A stretch of DNA of 64,000 bases from CAWCXF01 sp963799455 (GCA_963799455.1 CAWCXF010000008.1:992001-1056000); one strand, 5' to 3'. Counted from the first letter of the stretch, positions 33,723 through 42,764 are shown. The notes: generated by a model not told the origin, from the sequence alone. Translations and numbers: made by a program.

Positions 33723-34441
33723 GCAAGGTAGCCCTGGTCACGGGGGGCTCGCGCGGCATCGGCGCGGCCATCTCGAAGGCGCTGGCGGCGCAGGGCCGCA
33801 CGGTGGTCGCCACCTACGGCGGCAACGACGAGGCCGCGTCCAGGTTCTCCGAGGAGACCGGCATCAAGACCTACAGATGGTCGGTGGCCGACTACGACGC
33901 CTGCAAGGAGGGGGTCGCCAAGGTCGAGGAGGAGGTCGGCCCGGTCGAGATCCTGATCAACAACGCCGGCATCACGCGCGACGCGCCGTTCCACAAGATC
34001 ACGCCCGAGCAGTGGCGCGAGGTCATCGACACCAACTTGGGCGGCGTCTTCAACATGACCCACCCGGTCTGGCCGGGGATGCGCGAGCGCAAGTGGGGGC
34101 GGATCGTCACCATCTCCTCGATCAACGGCCAGAAAGGGCAGTTCGGCCAGTCGAACTACGCCGCCTCCAAGGCGGGCGACCTCGGCCTCACCAAGTCGCT
34201 CGCGCAGGAGGGCGCGCGCTACGGCATCACCGTCAACGCGGTCTGCCCCGGCTACATCGCCACCGACATGGTGATGGCGGTGCCCGAGAAGGTGCGCGAG
34301 GGCATCGTCGCCCAGATCCCCGTGGGGCGCTTGGGCGAGGCCGAGGAGATCGGCCGCTGCGTCGCGTTCCTCACCTCCGACGAGGCGGGCTTCGTCACGG
34401 GCTCCACGCTGAGCGCCAACGGCGGCCAATACCTCGCCTGA
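33719..34441 (+). CDS. phaB: Acetoacetyl-CoA reductase
   Basis: Reduces acetoacetyl-CoA to (R)-3-hydroxybutyryl-CoA with NADPH. The 240-residue short-chain dehydrogenase has VTGGSRGIGAAISKAL, ILINNAGITRDAPFHKI, the catalytic tyrosine and lysine in QSNYAASKAGDLGLTKSLAQ, and VNAVCPGYIATDMV. Its sequence follows PhaB closely, with the conserved INGQKGQFGQSNYAASKAG block. GGAGGAG precedes the ATG within the end of the patatin gene. No phaC synthase is present in this window. Confidence 0.96.
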   Translation: MSKVALVTGGSRGIGAAISKALAAQGRTVVATYGGNDEAASRFSEETGIKTYRWSVADYDACKEGVAKVEEEVGPVEILINNAGITRDAPFHKITPEQWREVIDTNLGGVFNMTHPVWPGMRERKWGRIVTISSINGQKGQFGQSNYAASKAGDLGLTKSLAQEGARYGITVNAVCPGYIATDMVMAVPEKVREGIVAQIPVGRLGEAEEIGRCVAFLTSDEAGFVTGSTLSANGGQYLA

Positions 34442-35073
34442 GGACGCCCCCTCCGCCGGGCGCGCTCGTCGCGCCTGGCGAATCGGGGGGCGCATGGCGA
34501 GGCGGCGGCCCGTCCTCGGGCGAGCCGACCCGCCCTCCCCGCCCGACGGGCGCAGGCCGCGCCGTCTCGGGGCGCCGGCCGCGCCGATGGCCCCATGGGC
34601 GCACGCGCCGCGACGGCGGCATGATCCGCTGAGGCGGACGCCCCGCCTCGCAGGCGGACGCTCCGTCTCGCAGGCGGACGCTCCGCCTCGCCGGTGGGCG
34701 TGCGCCGGAACGCGGGAGCCCGCCGGCGAGGCGCCCTTCAGGGAGAGGGCATGAGCGACCCGACCGGACCGACATGCGCGGATCGACCGTCCGCCCCGCC
34801 GCGCAGGCGCCGCAGCCCTTCGGACGGGCGCCGGCGCCGATCCCGATTTCGGGCCCGGGCCCGGCGCGGTCCGCGATCCGCGCGATCCCGAGCGCCGGCG
34901 CGCGCCCGGCTCGACCTCCGGCTGCCGCGTCGGAGTCGCCGGGTGCGAGCGGCCTCGTCCGTGCGCCCCGCTCCCCGACGCGACGGGCTCCTGCGAGGGC
35001 GCGCCGCCCTCGGCGGGGCGACGGACGGCGCGGCCCGCGTCGCGTGGCCCCCGCCCCTGCGGGCCGCCCCGGC
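34442..35073. other. Gene-free region after phaB
   Basis: About 630 bases of very GC-rich sequence. Open frames have no recognisable proteins. It contains a 20-bp tandem repeat (listed separately) and the GTG start of the DMT permease at its right edge. Confidence 0.6.
34634..34693. repeat. 20-bp tandem repeat, three copies
   Basis: Three copies of a unit based on GCGGACGCCCCGCCTCGCAG lie head to tail at 34634-34653, 34654-34673 and 34674-34693 with one or two differences each. Each unit contains complementary GCGGA and TCCGC-like parts, so transcripts could fold. Confidence 0.9.
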
Positions 35074-35940
35074 GTGAGCCGGCGGGCCGCCACGCTCACG
35101 GGGCTCGTCGCGGTGGCGCTCTGGTCGGCGCTGGCTCTGCTGACGGTGCGCACCGCGCCCGTCCCGCCGATGCAACTGCTGGCGATGACCTTCGCCATCG
35201 GCGCCGCCATCGGCCTCGCCTGGACGGCGGCCACAGGCGGGCTCGGGACGCTCGCGGCGATCCCGTGGCGGGTCCACGCCTTCGGGACGGCGGGGCTCTT
35301 CGGCTATCACGCGCTCTACGTCTCGGCGCTGCGGCGGGCGCCCGCGGCCGAGGCGGGGCTCATCGCCTATCTCTGGCCGCTCCTGATCGTGCTGCTGTCG
35401 GGCCTGCTGCCGGGCGAGCGGCTGCGGGCGGGCCACCTCGCGGGCGCCGCGCTGGGGTTCGCCGGCGCGGCCGCGATCCTGGCGCGCGGCGGGCTCTCGG
35501 GCGACGCCGCCGCCCTGCCGGGCTACGGGCTGGCGCTCATGGCGGCGCTGGTGTGGTCGGGCTACTCGGTCGTCTCGCGCCGTCTCTCGCGGGTGCCGAC
35601 GGCGAGCGTCGCGGCGTTCTGCGCCGCTACCGCCTTGCTGTCGCTGGCGCTGCACCTCGCCTTCGAGGAGACGGCCTGGCCCGAGGGGGCGTCGGGCTGG
35701 GCCGCGGTGGGCGCCCTGGGCGCGGGGCCGGTGGGGGCCGCGTTCTACGCCTGGGACGTGGGCGTGAAGCACGGCGACATCCAGGCGCTGGGGGCCGCGG
35801 CCTACGCGGCGCCCCTGCTCTCGACGCTGGCGCTCGTCGCGGCGGGGGTGGCGGCGCCGTCCTGGCATCTCGCCCTGGCGGCGGCGCTGATCACGGGGGG
35901 CGCGGCGCTGGCGGCGCGCGCGAGCGCCCGCGCCCGCTGA
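35074..35940 (+). CDS. DMT/EamA-family permease
   Basis: A 288-residue drug/metabolite-type transporter with about ten hydrophobic helices in two EamA halves: TLTGLVAVALWSALALLTV, MTFAIGAAIGLAWTA, YHALYVSALRRAPAAEAGLIAYLWPLLIVLLSGLL, GYGLALMAALVWSGYSVVSRR and YAAPLLSTLALVAAGVAAP. The YLWPLLIVLLS motif is common in the RhaT/aromatic-amino-acid exporter branch (YddG-like). The start is GTG at 35074; the frame is open upstream into sequence without protein character. Substrate unknown. Confidence 0.87.
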   Translation: MSRRAATLTGLVAVALWSALALLTVRTAPVPPMQLLAMTFAIGAAIGLAWTAATGGLGTLAAIPWRVHAFGTAGLFGYHALYVSALRRAPAAEAGLIAYLWPLLIVLLSGLLPGERLRAGHLAGAALGFAGAAAILARGGLSGDAAALPGYGLALMAALVWSGYSVVSRRLSRVPTASVAAFCAATALLSLALHLAFEETAWPEGASGWAAVGALGAGPVGAAFYAWDVGVKHGDIQALGAAAYAAPLLSTLALVAAGVAAPSWHLALAAALITGGAALAARASARAR

Positions 35941-35963
35941 CGCCGCGCCCTGGAAACCGAGAA

Positions 35964-36130
35964 CTAGCTGTCCGAGAGTCGGGTGATCTGCTCCTTGAGC
36001 ATGAGCTTCTGCTTCTTCATCTGCGCGATGCTGAGGTCGTCGGAGGCGGGCGAGCGTTGCGCCGCCTCCACCGCCTTCGAAGATCCTGGTGCTTCCGCCG
36101 CAATTCGGCGATATGCGAGGTCAGGGTCAT
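35964..36130 (-). pseudogene. DUF465 (YdcH-like) small protein, one base missing
   Basis: The minus strand begins MTLTSHIAELRRKHQDL and then, one frame over, continues SKAVEAAQRSPASDDLSIAQMKKQKLMLKEQITRLSDS to a TAG at 35964. Joined, this is a complete 55-residue DUF465 coiled-coil protein. The junction reads CTTCGAAGG near 36078-36080, where CTTTCGAAGG would restore the frame. A single-base deletion in such a short conserved gene is either a real mutation or a sequencing error. The family's function is unknown. Confidence 0.78.
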
Positions 36131-36508
36131 GCGTCGCTCCTCTCCGGTGGCAAGGAGGGCAGAGCCGCCAAGCGCCTCGGCCCGATGTGATCCTAGCACG
36201 CAGTCCGCCATGGCAACCCCCAACAAACCGTTGACGGGCACGGTGTCGCCGCGCCGCTGCATCGTGCGGCACCGCGCGGGCGCCGAGGCCGCGAGGACGC
36301 AGGCGCGGCGGGCGCCCGGCTCGAACGGCGAGGGCGGCACGCCCGGCGCCGAGGCCGCGCGCGGGGCTCGCTCGCCATGAAAGGCCGTGCGGGGGGCGCC
36401 GAGCCGAGCGTCCGGCCCCGCCGGTCATGGCACCGCGGAGCAGGGCGGCGCGGGCGGTCCCAGGATCGAGGCGCGGGCGTGCGGCGACGGGGGCGGGGGC
36501 GGGCCCGC

Positions 36509-36718
36509 TCAGAGCTCGATGTCGTTGTCGCGCAGCACGGCCGCCGCGCGGAAGTGATCGCGCTCGCGCACCATCAGGCGGCGCGGCAGGACGCCGATGG
36601 AACCCTCCAGGACGCTCATGTTTACGTCCATCGGGAAGGTCTCTATACCCTCGCCGTCCAGGAGCGCGGTGGCGAAGGCGATGACCGTCGGGTCCGTGGT
36701 TCGCAGGAGTTCCTTCAT
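36509..36718 (-). CDS. DUF2007 family protein
   Basis: A 69-residue protein with the DUF2007 (putative signal-transducing) pattern: MKELLRTTDPTVIAFATALL, DGEGIETFPMDVNMSVLEGS and IGVLPRRLMVRERDHFRAAAVL. DUF2007 forms a small alpha/beta fold seen in PII-like and other regulators; function is unknown. Its start codon on the minus strand and the start codon of the polyprenyl synthase on the plus strand share two bases (CATG at 36716-36719). Confidence 0.88.
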   Translation of the reverse strand: MKELLRTTDPTVIAFATALLDGEGIETFPMDVNMSVLEGSIGVLPRRLMVRERDHFRAAAVLRDNDIEL

Positions 36719-37769
36719 GGCCGAGACCAGCATAGCCGCGCCGCGCCCCGGCGCCAAGGCCGCCCCTGAGCCCTTCGGGCCCACGCCCCAGGAGCGCCTC
36801 GCGCGCCTGCTCGCGCCCGAGATGGCGCGCGTCTCGGGCGTGATCCGCGAGCGCATGGCCTCGCGCACCGCCCCGCGCATCCCCGAGGTCACCGCGCATC
36901 TGGTCGAGGCCGGCGGCAAGCGCCTGCGCCCGCTGCTCACGCTCGCCGCCGCCAAGCTCTGCGGCTGCGGCGAGGGCGACGAGGACCACCACGTCCGCCT
37001 CGCCGCCACCGTCGAGTTCATCCACACCGCGACGCTCTTGCACGACGACGTGGTGGACGAGAGCCGGCAGCGCCGCGGCCGGCCGACCGCGAACCTGCTG
37101 TGGGACAACCAGTCCTCGGTGCTGGTGGGCGACTACCTCTTCGCGCGGGCCTTCGAGCTGATGGTCGAGACGGGCTCGCTGCGCGTCCTCGGGATCCTCT
37201 CGCGCGCCTCGGCCACCATCGCCGAGGGCGAGGTGCTCCAGCTCACCGCCTCGCGCGACCTGGAGACCTCCGAGACGGTCTATCTGGAGGTGGTGCGCGG
37301 CAAGACGGCGGCGCTCTTCGCCGCCGCCTGCGAGGCGGGGGGCGTGATCGCGGGCGCGCCCGACGCGCAGGTGGAGGCGCTCAGGCGCTACGGCGACGCG
37401 CTCGGCGTGGCGTTCCAGATCGCCGACGACCTGCTCGACTACGCAGGCGAGCCCGGCGCGACCGGCAAGAACGTGGGCGACGACTTCCGCGAGGGCAAGC
37501 TGACGCTGCCGCTCATCAAGGCGGTGGCCGCCGCCTCCGCCGAGGAGCGGGCCTTCCTCGACCGCGCCATCGGCCGCGGCCGGCGCGAGGAGGGCGACCT
37601 CGACCGCGCCCTGGCGATCCTGGCGCACCACGGCGCGATGGAGGCCACGCGCGACGAGGCGCTGGCCTGGGCCGCCCGCGCCCGCGCCGCCCTCGCAGCC
37701 CTTCCCCCCGGCGAGATCGCCGACGCCCTGCGCGACCTCGCAGGCCAGGTCGTCACCCGCGTCGGCTAG
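36717..37769 (+). CDS. ispB: Long-chain polyprenyl diphosphate synthase (ubiquinone side chain)
   Basis: Elongates farnesyl diphosphate with isopentenyl diphosphate to make the decaprenyl/solanesyl chain of ubiquinone. The 350-residue protein has GGKRLRPLLTLAAAKLCG, the first aspartate-rich motif TLLHDDVVDESRQRRGRPTA, NLLWDNQSSVLVGDYLFARA, and the second motif ALGVAFQIADDLLDYAGE, followed by GDDFREGKLTLPLI. AGGAG lies 8 bases before the ATG and therefore inside the first codons of the divergent DUF2007 gene. Chain length cannot be fixed from sequence; decaprenyl is usual in this group. Confidence 0.93.
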   Translation: MAETSIAAPRPGAKAAPEPFGPTPQERLARLLAPEMARVSGVIRERMASRTAPRIPEVTAHLVEAGGKRLRPLLTLAAAKLCGCGEGDEDHHVRLAATVEFIHTATLLHDDVVDESRQRRGRPTANLLWDNQSSVLVGDYLFARAFELMVETGSLRVLGILSRASATIAEGEVLQLTASRDLETSETVYLEVVRGKTAALFAAACEAGGVIAGAPDAQVEALRRYGDALGVAFQIADDLLDYAGEPGATGKNVGDDFREGKLTLPLIKAVAAASAEERAFLDRAIGRGRREEGDLDRALAILAHHGAMEATRDEALAWAARARAALAALPPGEIADALRDLAGQVVTRVG

Positions 37770-38023
37770 GCGGGACGCGCCGAGCGCGCATCGGGGCGGC
37801 GGTTGCGCGTCGAGTCCTGAGGCCCACCGCGGCGCGCCCCTGGCCTCCGAGCCGGGGGGCCTCGGTCCTTCCAAGCGGGGCGCTCGGGCACGGGGCGCGG
37901 GGCCCCCCGCATCCCCGCGCGGAGGCCCCCGTCGGGCTCCGGATCGAGGGCCGAGGCTACGGCACGATCCGCGGGCCCCGAAGCTCGCGGTCGGCGCCCC
38001 GAGGCGCAGACCGCGCTCGGGCC

Positions 38024-38872
38024 TCAGCCCAGCACCGGCGCCGCGCGGACCCACCAGTGGGGCTCGGCGACCCGGATGGCGGCGCATGCTCGCTCGGCCG
38101 CGGCGAGGTCGCGGCAAAGGCCGAAGCAGGTGGCGCCCGAGCCCGACAGGCGCGCGAGATCGACGCCGGGTGCCGCGCGCAGCCGTGCCAGCGCGCGGCC
38201 GATGGCGGGCTCCAGGCGCTCGGCCGGGGCCGCGAGATGGTTGGCCCGGCCCCCGAGCCAGCGGACCAGCGCGTCGTAGGACGACCCCTCGGGGACGGCG
38301 CCCATCGGCTCGCCCTCCGCTCGCTCCAGCGCGGCGAACACCGATGGCGTCGAGACCGACACGCCGGGATTGACCAGCGCCAGCGCCATCGGCGGGAGCC
38401 ACGCCACGGGCTCGACCCGCTCACCCACGCCGCGCATCCGCGCGGGCGATGCCGCGAGGCACACCGGCAGGTCGGCGCCGAGCGCCAGCGCCTCGTCCCC
38501 GTCGAGCGGCGCCACGCCCCACAGCGCCGACAGCACGCGGATCGCCGCCGCTGCGTCCGACGAGCCGCCTCCCACCCCCGAGGCAGGCGGCAGCGCCTTG
38601 GCCAGCGTCAGCGCCGCGCCCGCCTCCACGCCCCGCGCGTGGCGCAGCGCATGAGCGGCGCGCAGGACGAGGTTGCCCTCGACCGGCACGGCGTCAGCGA
38701 ACGGCCCCTCGACGGCGAGCGTCAGATCGCCCGAGGGCGCGGCGGCGACCCGGTCGCCCAGGCCCGCGAACACGACCAGGCTGTCGAGCAGGTGGTAGCC
38801 GTCGGCGCGGCGCCCGGTGACGTGGAGCGCGAGGTTGACCTTGGCGGGCGCGAAGCCGGGGCTCATGGTCAT
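38024..38872 (-). CDS. ispE: 4-diphosphocytidyl-2-C-methyl-D-erythritol kinase
   Basis: Phosphorylates CDP-methylerythritol in the MEP isoprenoid pathway. The 282-residue GHMP kinase has FAPAKVNLALHVTGRRADGYHLLDSLVVFA, the ATP-binding LPPASGVGGGSSDAAAAIR, LGADLPVCLAAS and the C-terminal LSGSGATCFGLC. I use the ATG at 38872, which has GGGAGG 6 bases upstream; a second ATG two codons later is possible. It is convergent with ispB, another isoprenoid gene. Length is normal. Confidence 0.94.
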   Translation of the reverse strand: MTMSPGFAPAKVNLALHVTGRRADGYHLLDSLVVFAGLGDRVAAAPSGDLTLAVEGPFADAVPVEGNLVLRAAHALRHARGVEAGAALTLAKALPPASGVGGGSSDAAAAIRVLSALWGVAPLDGDEALALGADLPVCLAASPARMRGVGERVEPVAWLPPMALALVNPGVSVSTPSVFAALERAEGEPMGAVPEGSSYDALVRWLGGRANHLAAPAERLEPAIGRALARLRAAPGVDLARLSGSGATCFGLCRDLAAAERACAAIRVAEPHWWVRAAPVLG

Positions 38873-39435
38873 GAGAGGCCTCCCTCTCATCGGTCGAGTG
38901 ATCGGACGGACAGCGGAATCGAGAGAGGGTCGGCGGCGACATAAGCCGCGCTTGGCCCATGGGCGACGCCCAAAACTAGCCGCGCACACCGCCCAACCTC
39001 CAAGTTGAGGCGGCGATGCCCCAATCGACCCGATGATCGTCGTGAAACCGGCTGCCGCAGACCCGAACTCGGAAGCCTACCAACCAACATCGATCTCCAT
39101 TGCGGGAAGGCCTCTATGATGCGACCGAGAAGGCCATCCCGTCAGAACGTTCCGTGTGTGCGCGCACGGATTGCTTACCCTTCCACTGAAGAAGATGTCC
39201 TGAAGCTGCTAAGGGAGCCACGACGAAGCTCTCTTCTCCCGCCGCCCGACACCAGCTGGCTGCAGCCGAGGCTCGAAGTTGTGTTGTTGGCCTACTCCGG
39301 CTACCTGCACCGCAACCGCAGTCTTGAACGGTAGGGTAGGACGGACGAACGTCGCGGCTCGGCCCGACGCGGCTCCTGCTGAAACGCGGCTTAAAGCGAG
39401 ATCGAGCCACGGCCGAACCCGGCCCCGGGGGGCCC
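38873..39435. other. Lower-GC gene-free region
   Basis: About 560 bases upstream of ispE and downstream of the ETF-QO gene. From about 38990 to 39420 the composition drops to roughly 53-67% GC in hand-counted 60-base lines, much lower than the surroundings. A plus-strand frame at 39005-39334 (109 codons) and other frames give no recognisable protein. The contrast suggests foreign or decayed DNA. Confidence 0.65.
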
Positions 39436-41088
39436 TCACATGTTGGGGTAGTTCGGCCCGTCCCCGCCCTGGGGCACGGTCCAGACGATGTTCTGGCTCG
39501 GATCCTTGATGTCGCAGGTCTTGCAGTGGACGCAGTTCTGGAAGTTGATCTGGAAGCGCTTGCCGCCCCCTTCCTCGTCCACGAACTCGTAGACCCCGGC
39601 CGGGCAGTAGCGCGTCGAGAGCCCCTGGTAGCGCGGCCAGTTGACCTCGACGGGCACCGAGGGGTCGCGCAGCTTGAGGTGGCAGGGCTGGTGCTCCTCG
39701 TGGTTGGTGCCCGAGAACGACACGCTGGTGAGCTTGTCGAAGCTGAGCCGCCCGTCGGGCTTGGGGTAGTCGATGACCTTGTGGTCCTTGGCGAGCCCGG
39801 TGGCCTCGGCATCGCTCTTGCCGTGCCGGATCGTGCCCATGACCGAGAATCCCGCGAGGCTCTGGGTCCACATGTCGAAGCCGCCGAGGCCCAGCGAGGC
39901 CGCCATGCCCATCTTCGACCAGATCGGCTTGACGTTGCGCACGCGCTTGAGGTCGCGGCCCACGGGCCCCGAGCGAAGCTCCTCGTCGTAGCCCTCCAGC
40001 ACGTCGCCCGAGCGGCCCTCGGCGAGCGCGCGGTGGGCGTGCTCGGCCGCGGCGAGCCCCGACAGCATCGCGTTGTGGTTGCCCTTGATGCGCGGCACGT
40101 TGACGAGCCCGACCGAGCAGCCGAGCAGCACGCCGCCCGGGAACGCGGCCTTGGGCATCGACTGCCAGCCGCCCTCGGAGATCGCGCGCGCCCCGTAGGC
40201 GGTGCGCTTGGCCCCCTCCAGCAGCTCGGCCACCATCGGATGGTGCTTGAAGCGCTGGAACTCCTGATAGGGCGAGATGTAGGGGTTCGAGTAGCCCAGG
40301 TGGACCACGAAGCCGACATAGACCTGCCGGTCCTCCAGGTGGTAGATGAAGGAGCCGCCGCCGGCGTTGCGGCCCAGGGGCCAGCCCATCGTGTGCACGA
40401 CCCGCCCGGGGCGGTGCTTCTCGGGCGCGACCTCCCAAAGCTCCTTCATGCCGAGGCCGTATTTCGGCACGTCGGCGCCCGCGGCGAGGTCGAATCGCTC
40501 GATCACCTGCTTCGACAGGCTCCCGCGCACGCCCTCGGCCAGCATGACATACCTGCCGCGCAGCTCCATGCCGGGCTCGTAGCCCTCGCCCGGGGTGCCG
40601 TCGGGGTTCAGGCCGAACTCGCCCGCGACCACGCCCGCGACCGAGCCGTCCTCGCGGTGGACGAGGGCGGAGGCCGACATGCCGGGGAACACCTCGACGC
40701 CCAGCTCCTCGGCCTGCGCCGCCATCCAGCGGCAGACGTTGCCCATCGAGACGACGTAGGTGCCGTGGTTGCTCATCAGCGGCGGCATGACGGCGTTGGG
40801 GATGCGCATCCTGCCGGCGGGCCCGAGGACGTAGAAGCGGTCCTGGGTCACGGGCACGTCGAGAGGCGCGCCGCGCGCCGCCCAGTCGGGGATCAGCGCG
40901 TCGAGCCCCACCGGGTCGAGCACCGCGCCCGACAGGATGTGCGCGCCGACCTCGGAGCCCTTCTCGATCACCACCACCGACAGGTCCGCGTCGAGCTGCT
41001 TGAGGCGGATCGCCGCCGAGAGGCCCGCGGGCCCCGCGCCGACGATCACCACGTCGCAATCCATCGCCTCGCGCTCGACCTCGGCCAT
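39436..41088 (-). CDS. Electron transfer flavoprotein-ubiquinone oxidoreductase
   Basis: Passes electrons from electron transfer flavoprotein (fed by acyl-CoA and choline-type dehydrogenases) to ubiquinone at the inner membrane. The 550-residue protein has the FAD site DVVIVGAGPAGLSAAIRLKQ, GAHILSGAVLDP, WPLGRNAGGGSFIYHLEDRQVYVGFVVHLGY, GCSVGLVNVPRIKGNHNAML, and at the C-terminus the 4Fe-4S cysteines in RYCPAGVYEF and NCVHCKTCDIKDPSQNIVW, ending GPNYPNM. Length matches the family. The start is at MAEVERE. Gene names vary (etfD, ETFDH). Confidence 0.96.
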   Translation of the reverse strand: MAEVEREAMDCDVVIVGAGPAGLSAAIRLKQLDADLSVVVIEKGSEVGAHILSGAVLDPVGLDALIPDWAARGAPLDVPVTQDRFYVLGPAGRMRIPNAVMPPLMSNHGTYVVSMGNVCRWMAAQAEELGVEVFPGMSASALVHREDGSVAGVVAGEFGLNPDGTPGEGYEPGMELRGRYVMLAEGVRGSLSKQVIERFDLAAGADVPKYGLGMKELWEVAPEKHRPGRVVHTMGWPLGRNAGGGSFIYHLEDRQVYVGFVVHLGYSNPYISPYQEFQRFKHHPMVAELLEGAKRTAYGARAISEGGWQSMPKAAFPGGVLLGCSVGLVNVPRIKGNHNAMLSGLAAAEHAHRALAEGRSGDVLEGYDEELRSGPVGRDLKRVRNVKPIWSKMGMAASLGLGGFDMWTQSLAGFSVMGTIRHGKSDAEATGLAKDHKVIDYPKPDGRLSFDKLTSVSFSGTNHEEHQPCHLKLRDPSVPVEVNWPRYQGLSTRYCPAGVYEFVDEEGGGKRFQINFQNCVHCKTCDIKDPSQNIVWTVPQGGDGPNYPNM

Positions 41089-41292
41089 GGACCGCCTCCC
41101 TGCGTTTCGCCCGCCCTGCATATCAGGTCGCGCCGCCCGGGGGTCAATCGCCGATCGGGCAACCGATCCGGCGTCACGACGACGCGCGGGCCCGGTGTCG
41201 GGGCCATGCCGGGTGACGCGGGGCCGCGCCTTGCAATCGCGCCCCCCCTGCGGCACGGATACGGCCTGCCTCGGGCATGGAGGGGAGGCCCC

Positions 41293-41763
41293 ATGGACAA
41301 GATCCCGCTGACGCGCGGCGGCTACGACGCGCTCGACGCCGAGCTCAAGCGCCTGAAGTCGCAGGAGCGCCCGGCGATCATCCGCGCCATCGCCGAGGCG
41401 CGCGAGCACGGGGATCTGTCCGAGAACGCCGAGTACCACTCGGCGCGCGAGAAGCAGTCCTTCGTCGAGGGCCGCATCAAGGAGCTCGAAGGGGTCATCG
41501 GACGCGCCGAGGTGATCGACCCCAGGAGCCTGTCGGGGCCGGTGAAGTTCGGCGCCACCGTCACCGTGCTCGACGAGGACACCGAGCGGGAATCGACCTA
41601 CCAGATCGTCGGCGAGCCCGAGGCCGACATCGAGGCGGGCAAGCTCAACCTCGCCTCGCCCTTGGCGCGCGCGCTGATCGGGCGCGACGAGGGCGACAGC
41701 GTCGAGGTGCGCACGCCGCGCGGCGAGCGCACCTACGAGGTGGTGCGGATCGCCTACCTCTGA
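41293..41763 (+). CDS. greA: Transcription elongation factor GreA
   Basis: Rescues backtracked RNA polymerase by stimulating transcript cleavage. The 156-residue protein has the N-terminal coiled coil with the acidic tip (AIAEAREHGDLSENAEYHSAREKQSFVEGRIKELE) and the C-terminal FKBP-like domain (VKFGATVTVLDEDTERESTY, ASPLARALIGRDEGDSVEVR). GGGGAGG precedes the ATG by 5 bases. It is divergent from the ETF-QO gene; the 200-base gap must hold both promoters. Confidence 0.97.
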   Translation: MDKIPLTRGGYDALDAELKRLKSQERPAIIRAIAEAREHGDLSENAEYHSAREKQSFVEGRIKELEGVIGRAEVIDPRSLSGPVKFGATVTVLDEDTERESTYQIVGEPEADIEAGKLNLASPLARALIGRDEGDSVEVRTPRGERTYEVVRIAYL

Positions 41764-41829
41764 GATGGCCGCCCCGGACGCCTCCCTCGGGCCCGTCCCG
41801 CCGCCTCGCCTCGGGGGCCGGCGCTCGTG

Positions 41830-42762
41830 ATGAGCTTCGACGAGGAGCCCTCGGGCGGGCGGGCGCGGTCGCCCGAGGCCTGGGCGGCGGCTCTCACGGC
41901 CGCCTGGCTCGTCGCCGTGGGGATCGGCTGGATCGTGCTCGGCGCCTGGGCCTGGGGGGCGGTGGCCGTGCTCGCGGCGCTGCTGCCGCTGGGCCTGATC
42001 TGGCTCGCCGCGGCGACGGCGCGCCAGGCCGCCCGCGCGACGGCCGACCGCGAGCGGCTGAGCGGGGAGATCGACGCGCTGCGGGCCGAGCTGCGCGCGC
42101 TGGCACCCGATCGCCCGCCCGAGGAGGCCCGGGGCCGCGCCGGGCGGGCGCGCCGGGACGGGCCTCGGCGGGGCGGGCCCCGGGACGACGGGCCCCGAGA
42201 CGACGGGCCGGTGGTCGTGGCCCGGCCCTCGCGGGCGTCCGTGCCCCCCGAGACGGCCGAGCGCCCGACGGCGGCGCGCCCGGAGCCCCCGCCCCTGCCC
42301 GCGCCGACCTTCATCCGCGCGCTCGACTTTCCCGAGGACGCGGACGACGAGGCGGGCTTCGAGGCGCTCGCGCGCGCGCTCGACGACCCCCACGCGCGCA
42401 AGCTGGTGCAGGCGAGCCAGGACGTGCTGACGCTCCTGAGCCAGAACGGCGTCTACACGGACGACCTGCACGCGGCGCCCGCCCCGCCCGCGCTCTGGCG
42501 GCGCTTCGCGGGCGGCGTCAGGGGGCCGAGCGTGGCGGCGCTGGCCGGCGTGGACGACGCCTCGGCGCTGGAGCTGGCGAGCGCGCGGATGGCGCGCGAC
42601 ACCGTCTTCCGGGATGCTGCGCACCACTTCCTGCGCCAGTTCGACCTCGGGCTCCAGCGCTTCGTGGCGCACGCCTCCGACGAGGAGGTCGCGGCCCTGG
42701 CGCAGACCCGCACCGCGCGCGCCTTCATGCTGCTGGCGCGCGCCGCGCGCAGCTTCGATTGA
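41830..42762 (+). CDS. Membrane-anchored protein with proline-rich linker, unknown function
   Basis: A 310-residue protein with two hydrophobic helices near the N-terminus (AAALTAAWLVAVGIGWIVLG and WGAVAVLAALLPLGLIWLAA), a coiled-coil stretch (ATADRERLSGEIDALRAELR), a proline/arginine/aspartate-rich linker of about 90 residues, and a helical C-terminal domain (FEALARALDDPHARKLVQAS through QFDLGLQRFVAHASDEEVAA). No signature of a known enzyme is visible; I recall such proteins as hypotheticals in Rhodobacterales. An in-frame GTG one codon earlier could be the start. It lies 66 bases after greA. Confidence 0.75.
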   Translation: MSFDEEPSGGRARSPEAWAAALTAAWLVAVGIGWIVLGAWAWGAVAVLAALLPLGLIWLAAATARQAARATADRERLSGEIDALRAELRALAPDRPPEEARGRAGRARRDGPRRGGPRDDGPRDDGPVVVARPSRASVPPETAERPTAARPEPPPLPAPTFIRALDFPEDADDEAGFEALARALDDPHARKLVQASQDVLTLLSQNGVYTDDLHAAPAPPALWRRFAGGVRGPSVAALAGVDDASALELASARMARDTVFRDAAHHFLRQFDLGLQRFVAHASDEEVAALAQTRTARAFMLLARAARSFD

Positions 42763-42764
42763 TA

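Noticed and set aside
39005..39334. 109-codon plus-strand frame in the low-GC pocket
   Set aside because: No recognisable domain and no good start site; composition unlike neighbouring genes. Left as unassigned rather than called a gene.
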